From Tretioscincus oriximinensis (Eukaryota > Chordata > Lepidosauria > Squamata > Gymnophthalmidae), in assembly GCA_022410635.1 (NCBI GenBank), contig JAJVDF010000003.1, positions 3,590,667 to 3,654,666 on the forward strand: a stretch of DNA of 64,000 nt, read 5' to 3'. The position numbers and the translations under genes are program-made. Positions 1 to 10,010 of the stretch are shown one piece after another (position 1 is the first letter of the stretch; each line of letters begins with the position of its first letter). The notes under the pieces were generated by a model. It searched no databases, was not told the origin of the DNA, and saw only the letters and a program-made list of their open reading frames with translations.

Positions 1-1308
1 TAATTTTGCATTGATCTTCCAGATTTTATAACTTGTTGTAATTGGAAGTAGCCATTGACTCGTAATATTTTTTCGGTATGTGGGATTGAGGATCGATTTT
101 TGNTTTAATTTGTTCATCTCTAATTCGATTTTAATTGNTTTTCTATTTCTATTGTATTCCATTTGTATAATTCTGTGCAGCTGGAAAGCGTCAGAATATA
201 GTTTTAGCGAGGGAAGTCCCCAGCCAAGCTTGCTCCTTAGTGAGTATAGTGCTGCATTTGCTACTCTGTGAATTTTGCCATCTAGCACCCAGAGCTTTAT
301 TTCTTTCTCCCAATATTTTAATTTATCGTTTGATATTGTAGCAGGCAGAGTTTGGAAAAGGAACAAAAATTTTGGAAGAATTATCATNTTAAGAGCTCTG
401 ATCTTCGTTGAGAGGGGCCATTGTTTATGCTTCCAGTGCTTGAGCTTATCCTTGACCTTTTTCCAGATTGGTTTGTAGTTTATATCTGCGATCTTATGCA
501 AATTTTTGGTTATCCAGACTCCCAGATATTTTAATTTTTTTAATTTCACGTTTAGCCCCGTTTCCAGTTCTATCTGGTTTCGATCTCTTCTGGGAACGTT
601 AATTGATAATAGTTCNGATTTAACTACATTTATTTTTAATCCTGACAGTTTCTCAAAATTGTCCGTGTGTGTTTTGATTATGTGTATTGCAGTCTTGGGG
701 TTTCCTAGTATCAGTAGAGCATCATCTGCATATAATTGAATTTTTATTTGTTCTGCTCCTACTTGATAACNAAGTATATTTGGGTCATCACGAATGGTAT
801 CAGCTAGNGTTTCTATTGCTAATGCGAAGATTAATGGAGAGAGGGGGCAACCTTGTTTTACTCCGGATTTAATCTCCTCAAATTGAGAGACACCTTGGTT
901 CAACCTAACTCTTGCTTTGTTGTCAGAGTACAGGCCTTTAATCGTATTTATAAAGTTGTGTCCCATATTGTATTTTTGGCATAAATTCTGTATATAATTA
1001 TGATTTACTGAATCAAAGGTCTTGTAGACGTCGAGTTTTAGCAAGGCAACAGATCTTTTGTGTTGTTGTGCATGGTTTACGATGTTTATAGCAGTTCTAA
1101 TAGGGTCTGAGATCTGTCTCCCTTTGATGAAGCCGAATTGGTCTTCCGGTATGAGTCTTGGAAGAATGTTTTCTAATCTTTTTGATAATATGGAGGTGAA
1201 TATCTTATAATCTACATTCATTAATGCAATTGGTCGGTATGATTCTGTATTTGTGGGATTCCTCCCTGATTTTAAAATTGGAAGAATCTCCGCCTCCCTC
1301 CAACATAT
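1..1308 (-). CDS. L1-type ORF2 fragment: reverse transcriptase, open to the window edge
   Basis: Read on the minus strand, one frame stays open from 1308 to base 1 (436 codons) and leaves the window without a stop. It starts next to an in-frame TAA (1311-1309), so the fragment is cut at its 5' side. Visible reverse-transcriptase landmarks, in order, are a WREAEI..SYRPIAL block near 1300-1225, a LDVYKTFD catalytic segment near 1035, QGCPLSPLIFALA near 855-815, and the YADD active site at 732-721. These are the standard non-LTR RT motifs, and the order and spacing fit L1. The role would be target-primed reverse transcription of the element's RNA. Several single ambiguous bases fall in the frame. 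The endonuclease domain that should precede the RT is absent. I am confident of L1-type RT; activity cannot be claimed. Confidence 0.88.
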   Translation of the reverse strand, partial: MCWREAEILPILKSGRNPTNTESYRPIALMNVDYKIFTSILSKRLENILPRLIPEDQFGFIKGRQISDPIRTAINIVNHAQQHKRSVALLKLDVYKTFDSVNHNYIQNLCQKYNMGHNFINTIKGLYSDNKARVRLNQGVSQFEEIKSGVKQGCPLSPLIFALAIEXLADTIRDDPNILXYQVGAEQIKIQLYADDALLILGNPKTAIHIIKTHTDNFEKLSGLKINVVKXELLSINVPRRDRNQIELETGLNVKLKKLKYLGVWITKNLHKIADINYKPIWKKVKDKLKHWKHKQWPLSTKIRALXMIILPKFLFLFQTLPATISNDKLKYWEKEIKLWVLDGKIHRVANAALYSLRSKLGWGLPSLKLYSDAFQLHRIIQMEYNRNRKXIKIELEMNKLXQKSILNPTYRKNITSQWLLPITTSYKIWKINAKL

Positions 1309-1646
1309 TTAGAACATCATCTTAATAGTATTAATAATATATCCATGTTTTTTCATGCGAGTCGTTACTTAAGTATTTTTAAGCCTAGTATATTGCCAGT
1401 AAAAACAGTAATAATGATATAATCCCCTTAGGGCCTTAATGATATAAAAGAAAATTAAATACATCATTATCATGGAAGAAGCTGTCAGGGGGAACAAAGA
1501 GGGAAATACAAATATATCTTGGTTTTAGCCAACGTCAATACCTACTTCTATACCAAAAGGAAATTTCGATTATAGCTTAGGAAGCATTTGGTTTCTTTGA
1601 TTAACTAGAGTTCATGATTTTTCTTGTGGATTTGTCTTTTTGCCGT
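1309..1646. other. segment between L1 ORF1 and the RT fragment, no L1 endonuclease seen
   Basis: About 340 bp separate the ORF1 stop from the start of RT similarity. A complete L1 would carry roughly 1.2-1.4 kb of endonuclease and linker here. The segment is AT-rich, has stops in all frames, and contains a short near-repeat of a 'ccttaatgatataa' phrase around 1417-1446. I see no AP-endonuclease motif. It may be a deletion scar, a small insertion, or an assembly join. Confidence 0.5.
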
Positions 1647-2570
1647 TTACTTTTTAGGTTGTTGAGAAGATCTTAATGCTTGTTTCACTTTTCCAGTTTT
1701 AACTGATTTGTCCCGAAATTTTCTTACTTGTTGTTCCAAAGTTTTTAAGTCTGTGTCTCCATTGGAGGATTCTGATGTAGAGGGAGAGTTGTCAGTTGGT
1801 TTAGTCTTTGTAATGTCCGAACAATCAATGCCCAACGATTTTAATAAGTCTAAGCCGGATTCCAAGGAGTGGGCTTTCATTGTAATCCCATCTTTTATTA
1901 CTAGAATAGCGGCCGGGAAGAGCCACCTAAATTTGACATTGGCAGCGATTAATTTCGTTGTTATGGGTCGCAGGTTGTTCCTTTCACGTAGAGTTTCTGG
2001 CGCTAGGTCGATAAATACAAGAATTTTTGTACTGTTGTAATTTAGTGATGGTACAGATCTTAGTTTCTTATATACTTCATCTTTTAAGTTGTCACGTGAA
2101 AAAGCAACCAGGATGTCTCTGTTTGAGTTCCCACCTTTTATGCCACCTGCAACCCAGTGTACCCTCATTATGTCTTCCATCTTTATTACAATTCCATTCC
2201 CAGTTAGCCACTCATACATGTCCTTCAGCATGTCCACCCTTCCAAAATCCGANAAAAACCCTTTAAATCTCAGATTTTTCCTGCGACTACGATTTTCAAT
2301 CATGATTAACCTTTGTTTAATGTCGTTGATAGTTGTGTTAGTTGTTTCATTAAGATGTTCCAGCACTTTTATTTTTGCAATGTTGATTCCAATTTTTTCT
2401 GCATTAGTGGTGCATATATCATTTGTTAATTTTTGTTCTTTAGACATGGTCTCCAGTTTAGATTCGATGTTCTGTACTGCCTTCAGGAGTAAGTCCAGTT
2501 TTCCCTCTGTGGCCATTGCCTGTTTTGCGGGGGAACTTCCTTTTCCATTTCTCCCATTGTTGGCTGCCAT
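1647..2570 (-). CDS. L1-type ORF1 protein, complete (307 aa)
   Basis: An intact 307-codon frame on the minus strand, with ATG at 2570-2568 and stop at 1647-1649. Its layout is that of L1 ORF1p, the trimeric RNA-binding chaperone of the retrotransposon particle. Residues of about 20-95 are hydrophilic with heptad-like spacing (coiled coil). A basic RRKNLRFKGF block near residue 95-105 opens the RRM-like domain. The C-terminal domain shows LAPETLRERNNLRPITTKL followed by FRWLFPA near residues 190-225, the conserved L1 ORF1 CTD block. One ambiguous base gives an unknown residue after FKGF. The tail is Ser/Thr/Lys-rich. It lies directly upstream of the RT fragment on the same strand, which supports one L1 copy. 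An unbroken frame suggests a fairly young insertion. Confidence 0.88.
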   Translation of the reverse strand: MAANNGRNGKGSSPAKQAMATEGKLDLLLKAVQNIESKLETMSKEQKLTNDICTTNAEKIGINIAKIKVLEHLNETTNTTINDIKQRLIMIENRSRRKNLRFKGFXSDFGRVDMLKDMYEWLTGNGIVIKMEDIMRVHWVAGGIKGGNSNRDILVAFSRDNLKDEVYKKLRSVPSLNYNSTKILVFIDLAPETLRERNNLRPITTKLIAANVKFRWLFPAAILVIKDGITMKAHSLESGLDLLKSLGIDCSDITKTKPTDNSPSTSESSNGDTDLKTLEQQVRKFRDKSVKTGKVKQALRSSQQPKK

Positions 2571-3260
2571 TGTCCCCTCCAGAAGCTGTGCCTTTAACTT
2601 TATAATTTATTCACGGTCTGCTCCCAGGCTGGTTTTAATTAAAGAAGGAGAAAAATAGCTCTCTTCTGGTTGGGGGGGCTGTTTTGAGAAGAATATTTTT
2701 CCCCCTCTATCAATCTCTGGTAATTGTATCAATTTCACTTGTGACTTAGTATACGCCCTTAGCTTCGTTTTTCCCCTCCAGAGATAGGGGGGGGTGTAAT
2801 TTCGTTACCGGTGTCTAGAGACCCGTCAAGCTAAGAGTCAAGTTGAAAGACTGTTGAAAGTGGACGTAGGTGGTAGAAGGAGGGGGNACCCGGGGAAGGC
2901 TGGAGAGCTAAAGTCCACTGCTCCGCTCCAGGGCTCCCTTTTCTTCCTGTTTGAAATTGGGAGGTTTGTGTATTCAAATGGGTCTCTAACTCTCCTCCGC
3001 AAGCCAGGAAGCTGGTCAAGCCGAGGAGTGAGAAAAAGAAGAAGCCGCTGCCGCTCCGCGGCGGGCGTTTTACCTTATTTCTGAGGCGATTCCGACCCTT
3101 TTATCCACAGGGAAGAAGTAAATTATCGCTCCTCTTCATTAGTAGATAAAATTTAGACTTAAATCTCCACAAAGTATGAGAAGAACAGCTGAAATTAAGT
3201 CTCAGGATCAGGAGTCAAAAGCGGGCGCGTCTATCTGCCGATTTCGCGCATGCGCAGTCA
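2571..3260 (-). promoter_or_regulatory. probable L1 5' UTR / internal promoter region
   Basis: About 690 bp upstream of the L1 ORF1 start, on the same strand. It is much richer in G, C and CpG than its surroundings, with short homopolymer runs, and it drops back to AT-rich DNA beyond about 3260. L1 elements carry their promoter in the 5' UTR. The outer boundary is inferred from the composition change only. The far end contains an NRF-1-like palindrome (separate entry). Confidence 0.6.
3245..3256. promoter_or_regulatory. NRF-1-like palindrome CGCGCATGCGCA
   Basis: A full match to the NRF-1 consensus (YGCGCAYGCGCR) at the 5' edge of the presumed L1 5' UTR. Placement near the start of an L1 promoter is suggestive of a transcription-factor site, but function is inferred from the motif alone. 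Confidence 0.45.
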
Positions 3261-4242
3261 GTCACAGCATGAATTTACACTTTGAATTAGCAAAGAGTGT
3301 AATCTTCTCTCCTTCCTCCATGTGTTTCAAACCTGGATCATCATTACAGCTTCTACACCAAAAACATCCAGGCCCCATCCAGAAAAACTGCTTTGTCACA
3401 GAATTTCATTTTGTCTGGACAAAAGCCAATTGTGATCCCCTCCCCCACCCCCATCACTGTATTCCCATCACATTGACATCAAGAAACCTTTCAGCATGTA
3501 CAGGCTCCTGATTGGCTGCTTTCCCAAAAAAGTAAACACAAAGCATATGTTTGGTCTCAATTCTTGCTTGAATTCTCGCTTCTTCTGCCTACTCCTGCTA
3601 GTGCATGCCTTGTAAAGGCTTATTAAAAGAGACACAGAGGAGTCCACAATGAAATCAGAAAAGAGGTACTGGCTGGAAAATCTAGGGCAATGGAAGTTTG
3701 TAGCAAATTGATTGCAGAAACTGCATGAGCACAGGAGGCAGATGTTTCATGACCATAGTGGAAGAAGTATCTCAACTGAATGGAACCTTAAATTCTCTAA
3801 TTAGACCCCCTCAGATAATGTTACATGAAAAAATCCATCTTTTATATTATATTCAGCATTTAACTACATTAATGTTAAACTGTATTATATTTCCCCAACA
3901 AACATTAATAGGAACAATTGTATGTTTCCTTAAGGAAAGGCTGGTTTGACAAAGATTCAGAGGAACATTTGCAATTTCTGATTTGAAATTACTTTCTTAT
4001 TTTGTCCATGGCTAAAAAGATGCACAAAAGGCTCAAAATATGTAGTGTTACAGAAGGGAAAAAGAATCAGATGTGTTTAGAATTAAAGTTAGCTAAAATG
4101 AAAACTTTTGTGCTTTTCATTCCTCAAGGACGCATTGGGATTGCAAAAAATGTGTTTATGATAATTGCTGAAAAGATTGTTGTCCTTGATTGTTGTCTGG
4201 AAGTTTTTCAGAGCTGCTCTTCACATTATTCAAGTCCTCTCC
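3261..4242. other. unassigned AT-rich stretch
   Basis: No coding frame with recognisable content and no repeat that I can name. A C-rich patch occurs near 3435-3455. Confidence 0.5.
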
Positions 4243-4314
4243 TTCTTTCTTCTTCTTTTTTTTTCTTCTTTTTTTCTTCTTTTTCTTCTTCTTTTTCTTC
4301 TTCTTCTTCTTCAG
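4243..4314. repeat. (CTT)n-rich pyrimidine tract
   Basis: An imperfect CTT/T-rich tract. (CTT)n is the usual 3' end of the SINEs elsewhere in this window, but no SINE body is recognisable upstream here. Confidence 0.85.
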
Positions 4315-4874
4315 CAGAATCTTATTGTGCAAGAAAATCCATCACTATGACTTACAATAATTCATTCACCCTTTTTTTGATGTGATTATGACATCTTTCT
4401 ATTGTTTAGAGTTTCCTTCTCCCTTTTACATCCTTTCGCTTGCTACAGTAGCTCGGTCACTTTTGAGGTTAAAATGATATTGCTTCTACCTAGTGTTTAA
4501 GGCAATCACAACAATCTTAGCTGTCAACCTTTTGGTTCACTGTCTTCAGATGTTCTATAGTTTGTCACAATCAGGTGTGCTAACCAAACTGAATATGTCT
4601 GTCAGAATATGTTTCTAAAGCTGTTAGATTGTAGAAAGAAATGTCTATCACTTTATAACAATAGAGCATATCTCTGTAACCAAGAATAAGCATTTTAAAT
4701 ATTAATATTTATACACTATGCACACCATTTAGCATTCTTTATCTAACATAGTGAAGCTTTAAATAAGACTATATTGCCATAAAAAATAAAAAACAGTAAT
4801 TCTACAATAGATATATCACTGGAGTGGTGGAGAATTTTATTGTCTACATTTGAATTTAATTGATCTGACTGAAG
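4315..4874. other. unassigned AT-rich stretch
   Basis: Nothing recognisable; no open frame of note. Confidence 0.5.
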
Positions 4875-5334
4875 TATACAGTAGTGGCCAAAACTGCAGA
4901 CACATTTTGAAATTTTCATGTTTTTTCAACTTCAAGTATCTATAAAAATGTTAATCTTCATGAAATGGAATGATTTATATATCAAATTAAAGGAAATTTA
5001 ATGCTGAATTCAACACAATAAACAGCAAAATATTTGCACTACAAGGAAATTTATGATACTCTCAGTCAAAGAAGCACAGATGGGTGAGTCAAGAAGTACA
5101 TTGTAGTAAAAGCTGCTACCAGCCTATCAGAATTGTTATTCTGAAAACCACCAATCAGCTATCATTTATGAGCAAGTGTGAAACATCATGTTCAAAGGTG
5201 GGAAAGGTCAGTTTGGCTTTTCCTTTAGCAGAATAAAGTTTGTAACTGTAGCACAATAACTGTGGAATGTCTGTGTGTATTGCTTGTTGTTTATAATTTG
5301 TATGCATTATATTAAGTGCTGTCCACAAAATGAA

Positions 5335-6480
5335 AATACAGCAAATAAAACAGCATCAACCAAGAAAACTACTGACTGGTCACCCAGGAAAAATGACTGG
5401 TTACCCAGGTAGAGATCAAGGATTGATGTGTTATGCGAATGTGATCTTTCATATGCAGCAATTGCGAGAGAGATTAGTGAGAATGTGATTACACCAGGAG
5501 TACAAAAGTTTTGTTTATGTTATTAGAAAACACAATCTACAGAAAGCAAAAATGGAAAAGGCAGCCATTGATGATAGGAGAATTTAAAAATTGCATTAGG
5601 GATCTAAAGATGTCATCTGTGGTGATTAGAAGTGAACAGATTGCAACTTATGATTTTGTCAGTGCAAGAACAATTCAGCGAAGACTAATGGAGGTAGGCC
5701 TAAGAGTTAGGATCCACAGAAAAAAATCATTTCTGAATAAAAAGCAATGACAGTAACAAATACAGTGGGTAAAAATAACATTGAATGGACAAAAGGTCAA
5801 GGGAAAGTAGGGATATGGAGTGGTGAAACTAAGATATTAGACCAAGTTCATGGAAGCCAAGACAGCTACTAGGATGGATGTCTTGATCTTGTCTCCAAGA
5901 CGGAGCAACAGGCATTTTTCTTGAAATGACTTTTGCAGGATGTCGAGAACAGTTGAAGATTTTGCCTTCTTTTGTTCCAGATTGCCCAGGTGCAATTGGT
6001 AGGCCACTGTGTGAGAGAGAATGGCGGACTAGACGGACTCCAGCCTGATTCAGTAGTCTCCTCTCATGTTCTTAAGGTAGTGATAGGAGAAAATATGTGA
6101 GAGGTCGTACTGGGAAAGTGGTACATCCAGATTCCATTCTATCATCAATAACGCACCTTACAAGTGTTATGACATGCTGTGGTTCAACTTCATGTCACAG
6201 ACAGCATACTGACTAGCAAAAAATACATTCACACCATCCTAAAACCAAAAGTTCTACCTCCTATCAGGAATAGTTTTTTCCAGATAATGTGCCAGCAGGA
6301 TTCAGCTCCCTGCCACATGAATATGTAAACAGTGGTTCACAAAGAATGACATACAGTTGATGGGATGGCCAGGAAACAGCCCAGACCTGAGCCCTATGGA
6401 ACATTTTTGGAAACATTTGAAACAACTCGTATGACTGAGGCATCTATCAAATAAAATAGTATTAATTGAGGCCACAATTT
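5335..6480 (+). pseudogene. Tc1-family transposase relic, interrupted by a CR1 insertion
   Basis: Pieces of a Tc1 DDE transposase appear in order. A helix-turn-helix/linker part ends in VSARTIQRRLMEVGLR (about 5655-5710), inside a 79-codon open piece at 5511-5750. A WSGET stretch near 5815 lies where the family has WSDET, so the first catalytic Asp is lost. SDRRKYVRG follows just after the CR1 insert (about 6080-6105). QQDSAPCH near 6295 carries the second Asp. NSPDLSPMEHFW near 6385-6420 is the end of the catalytic domain. In-frame stops and a CR1 between the WSGET and SDRR parts break it. Its function would have been cut-and-paste transposition at TA sites. Confidence 0.8.
5843..6076 (+). 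mobile_element. CR1 LINE 3' end nested in the Tc1 element
   Basis: Carries the recurrent CR1 3' block of this window: 'tcatggaagcc', the 'atggatgtcttgat..ggagcaacaggca' phrase, 'gccactgtgtgagagagaatg', and a terminal 'tgttctta'. The flanking Tc1 transposase reading resumes directly after it, so the CR1 inserted into Tc1 and is the younger of the two. Confidence 0.8.
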
Positions 6481-6839
6481 TTTCATAGTATCACATAATA
6501 AAGAAAGAAGAGCTCCAAATATTGATAGGCTCAATACCATATGGCTGTGGTGCTGTCTTGAAAAATAATTGTTGACCAACTAAATACTGATAGGAAATTG
6601 ACATCATAAGTACACATGTATTTTCACCCTAGTGTTATTTTCACTACATATCTTTCCTTGTAATGCAACTGTTTCGATTCTCTTTATTGTGTTGAATTCA
6701 GCATTAAATCCACTTTAATTTAATATATAAATCTTTGCACTGCTTGAAGTGTAATATTTTTATAAGTATTCAAGGTTGAAACATGAAAATTTCAAAAAGT
6801 GTCTGCAATTTAGCCACCACTGTATAAAATCATGCATCG

Positions 6840-7068
6840 ATTGGATAAGATATGTCATACAACACTAGGACCAGGGGTCATACTTTGGAGATGATGGGCA
6901 GAAGAGGCATTCTGGATAGCTTTAAGATAGGATTAGACAAATTCATGGACCCAAATGGATTTCTTGATATTACCTCCAGGGTTGAGCAACAGACAGGGAG
7001 TCAAAACAGGAGAAGGTTTTGCCTTCTCCTTCTGCTTGAGATGCCCCGAAGCAATTGATGGGTGACTG
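6840..7068 (+). mobile_element. CR1 LINE 3' fragment
   Basis: Matches the CR1 3' end family: the ORF2 C-terminal phrase TRTRGHTLEMMGRR, then 'agattagacaaattcatgga', and the 3' UTR block ending in 'ggtgactgtgggaga'. The last part is replaced by the hairpin at 7069-7140. Confidence 0.75.
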
Positions 7069-7140
7069 TGGGAGACTGAAGCTGGACTTTAGTCTCCCAC
7101 AGAATGCAAGAGAAACCCAATCAGGGTTTCTCTTGCATTC
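7069..7140. repeat. pair of short perfect hairpins
   Basis: A 17-bp perfect inverted repeat with a 5-nt loop (7102-7118 / 7124-7140), preceded by a smaller one with 'gggagact / agtctccc' arms (about 7069-7098). They sit at the CR1 end and look like templated junction sequence. Confidence 0.8.
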
Positions 7141-7199
7141 TTACATTTTTAAAGTTCAGCAGTCAGTGAGCAAAATGGGTAGAATTTTAACTCAGTGAC

Positions 7200-7305
7200 T
7201 AAAAAGGTATGTAGAAGTAGATATGTCTACGAAAGCTCATGCCACCTACTTTTCTACTGTTAGTCTCATAAGTGCTACTAGCCCCTTTGCTGAACTTTCT
7301 AGAAT
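7200..7305 (+). mobile_element. half-copy of the foldback (Penelope-like) repeat
   Basis: One arm of the family seen in full at 11424-11645: 'gaagtagatatgtctacgaaagctcatgcc' type sequence followed by the 'gttagtctc..gtgctactagcccctttgctg' tail. Confidence 0.7.
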
Positions 7306-7540
7306 TATAAACATTTAGATTATTTTGCAGCCTGGTGCATATAACACCTTATTAATTTTCTGTTGAGTGTTCTAAATAATTATAAGAGGGAGGGAGTTTA
7401 ACTATACTTCTAAGTATTACCTGTGACTCAACAGTCATGTCCTGCTCCTTATCCAGCAAGGATCCTGCTGGGCTAGAGTATTTGACCATAGACAGCCTCC
7501 CAGAGGTCCCTGTACCACCAGCATTCTTCTTTGGGGACCA

Positions 7541-7955
7541 TAACTGAGGAAAAACAAGCACAGAAAAAGTTAATTAGGACCGCTGAGAAAAGTTGAATGA
7601 AGAAATACCCAGTCTCCAGCTGCTCCAGGGGAAGGGTTAAAAAGAGATGGAGATTCCACAGACAGATGTAGCAGACAACTCATCCAAAGTTTCTCATTTT
7701 TATCTCTCTGATTATCAAGTAGTAATAAACTTTTGTTCTATTTATTGCCTGTGGAATTCCTCATGTTTTCTATTACCTGTTGACTCTTATGTGGAGCACT
7801 GATAAACACGACTTACTGGGTCAGCATATTTAAGATTCAAGCTTCCTTTAGCTGTGACAGCAGTACTCCAAGGCTCTTTTGTTAATACACAATAGCAGAA
7901 GTAAAGCCAGATTCAGTTATCCTTGTGCTTCTTAATTACCCTTGTGGATGAGACA
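7541..7955 (+). repeat. LTR-like interspersed repeat, copy 1
   Basis: Shares a long run of matched phrases with 50551-51006: 'gttaattaggac.gctgagaaa', 'ctccagctgct', 'ttttctatta.ctgtt', 'agtaaagccag.ttcagtt', and 'ccttgtg..agacag' at the end. It contains an AATAAA-like signal followed by T-rich sequence. The shape suggests an LTR, but no internal retroviral genes or target duplication are seen. Confidence 0.5.
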
Positions 7956-8090
7956 GATCAGAAACTCCTTGCTTTCCATTTTGAAGAGGGTGAAGAAAAC
8001 AACTTTCCAAGCCCCTCTAACATCAGAGATTGCAGACATCAGTGTTTTTGATGCCCAACATCTGATTTTAAAAAAAATGAGATTTAATCG

Positions 8091-8489
8091 ATTGCATTTT
8101 TTAAAATATATGAAGACAAAACAAAAAGAAACAGAACAAAACCACAGACACAGAAACGCAAACCCTCCCCCCACCCTCGAACAGATACAGCTAATCCTAG
8201 ATTAATCCTTGTTCTGCAAACATCCGAACCGTTTGGGTTAAAAGTTCGTTTGAAGCTCCATCCAATCTGTAGGTCATGAGTCTGTTCCATTTGGTAGAGG
8301 TGGTCGGGTTTATTATAATTCCCAAGAATTTCAAACGATATTCCTGGAGAATGTCGAAAGTCAAGAACTCCACCATGTAAAGATACCATTCTTGAATTGT
8401 CCAGATGNTTGTGTTTTTCCAACCTTTAGCCACAATGAGATGTGCCGCATAGATTGCATAATGCAGCAAGAAAATGATCTATTGCATTT
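8091..8489 (-). mobile_element. 5'-truncated L1 insertion: ORF2 C-terminus plus 3' end, flanked by a target duplication
   Basis: On the minus strand, 8469-8197 encodes IYAAHLIVAKGWKNT..TIQEWY and following residues, which resembles the extreme C-terminus of L1 ORF2. It ends in a stop and then a 3' UTR-like stretch. The unit is bounded by ATTGCATTT at 8091-8099 and again at 8481-8489, a plausible 9-bp target-site duplication, with a short T-run inside the left copy where a poly(A) tail would lie. This is the form expected of an aborted target-primed reverse transcription event. Confidence 0.65.
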
Positions 8490-8630
8490 ATTGACATCAC
8501 TTCTGTGCAGTGCCAGGTTAAAACCACTTTCATTGATTTTTGAAAAGTTCTGAGCGTTTCATTGGGTCAAATTATTATCCTAGGCCATAAGTAATCAATA
8601 AGTTCAAATACTTTTTCTCTGTAGAACATC

Positions 8631-8664
8631 TGTCTCTCTCTCACACACACACACACATACACAC

Positions 8665-8711
<47 letters not shown>
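8631..8711. repeat. compound microsatellite (CT)n(CA)n(GA)n
   Basis: A direct run of CA dinucleotides followed by about 40 bp of uninterrupted GA. Confidence 0.95.
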
Positions 8712-8713
<2 letters not shown>

Positions 8714-8984
8714 ACTATCAGTAGATTTCAAATACTTGAAAAGTGCTGGAAATTCTTGGCACCCATTTAATAGTTCCTTAGATATGATTCTTACTGGACC
8801 ATATTCTGTTGTAGAAAGTGATCTAAGGGCCCTGCTGTCCTTGTGCCATTCCAGGTCAATTAAAATTCTGCTATGGTCTGTGCTAGCCCAGAAGAGCAAG
8901 TGGACAGCAGGCTCCTTAGATTGCTTTTTGAAACTGAATAAGGCTTATATAGAATAACATCTCTGTGCTGGTAGCTAGTAGCCT
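8712..8984. other. unassigned stretch
   Basis: No feature recognised. Confidence 0.4.
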
Positions 8985-9245
8985 TAAAGTTAGCTTTAAG
9001 CTAGAATTAGAAAAATTTGTGGACACAACCAATGGCTGCTAGGATGGATGTCTTGATCCTGCTTCTGGGATGGAGCAACAGGCAGGATTTCTTGAATGCC
9101 ATATGCAGGGATTCATGCATAAATGAGGGTTTTTCTTTCTTTTGCTGCTTGAGATGTCCAGGTGGACTACTGGGTCAGACAAAATGCTGGAGTAGTTGGG
9201 TTGTGGCCCCTTTCAGCAGGCTTTTCTTAGTGTCTTCATAGCTAG
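8985..9245 (+). mobile_element. CR1 LINE 3' end
   Basis: The CR1 3' block with 'aatttgtggacacaaccaatggctgctaggatgg'-type spacing, 'gggatggagcaacaggcagga' and a degraded terminal 'gtcttcatag'. A further small CR1-like scrap ('gaagattttgcctttttcttgaaatgtcc') lies at about 9325-9400. Confidence 0.75.
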
Positions 9246-9400
9246 TGTAGACTAATGCAGGCCTCATTTGGATCATCCACATGCTAATGTAGATGCCAAG
9301 GTCCTCAATCCTATTCCAAGGATTGAGAACAAGTGAAGATTTTGCCTTTTTCTTGAAATGTCCAGAGTCAATTAGTGTGTTCTGGGCGAGGCAAGTTTAA

Positions 9401-10010
9401 ATGCAATAGAACTTTCAAGCAGATTATTGACCCTGCCTGGATACAGGTTTAGTGAGAAACTGTAAGGGTGAGAGGCAAAAGGATCTGATATTGACAGCAA
9501 ACTATACAATAGCATTTTGAAAGCAGGATTGGTGGAATTTCTCTTAATTAGCAGAAGGCAAAATGGTGAATGAGAGAGNGTGTTACATGAAGGCAAGACT
9601 AGTGGAACAATAAACATAATGACTTATGAGAGATAGTTCATGAAATATTTCACTTGTCAGGAGTTAATAAAATAGTAAAACCCGGAATATCTTATAAAGA
9701 TATGAATGAGGCAGGTTAAAATTGGTAAAGGGATACACTAGAGCATCAATAGATATTGGAATAAACAAAAGCTGTATGGATTGAGTTCCATTTTATGGAA
9801 ATAGAGCTGTACTCGGNAAGGTGGGGCCTCCATAACGTACATAGGATTTCCAGGAGTAGATGTTTACACCTTTAATAGATATAGAAGGGAGGAATTTATA
9901 GCATCTGTAGTTTCTAATGGCTGTGTTTGTGATTGTGTGTTTTTGTTCCAGCTATATTAGATGGTAACCATACATTATAAAGAAACCAAGAAGTGTTTTA
10001 TATAGAGCAT
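9401..10010. other. unassigned stretch
   Basis: No gene or nameable repeat. A single-base ambiguity occurs at about 9579 and another near 9817. Confidence 0.4.

Larger units (their letters stand above)
4877..6824 (+). mobile_element. Tc1/mariner-type DNA transposon, decayed, with TA target duplication
   Basis: The ends are inverted repeats: the left end reads TACAGTAGTGGCC and the right end is its near-complement (GGCCACCACTGTA-like, with one slip). Similarity continues inward for about 50 bp, including TTTTGAAATTTTCATGTTT. Both ends abut TA (4875-4876 and 6825-6826), the hallmark target site of this superfamily. The interior holds a plus-strand transposase relic (separate entry) and a later CR1 insertion at about 5843-6076. 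Without that insert the element is about 1.7 kb, normal for Tc1. Stops and frameshifts show that it is dead. Confidence 0.85.

Noticed and set aside
1708..2658. plus-strand ORFs of 110-189 codons
   Set aside because: They are shadows of the minus-strand L1 ORF1, which has clear family motifs.
8631..8711. possible regulatory GA/CA element
   Set aside because: A plain compound microsatellite explains it; no nearby gene gives it a role.
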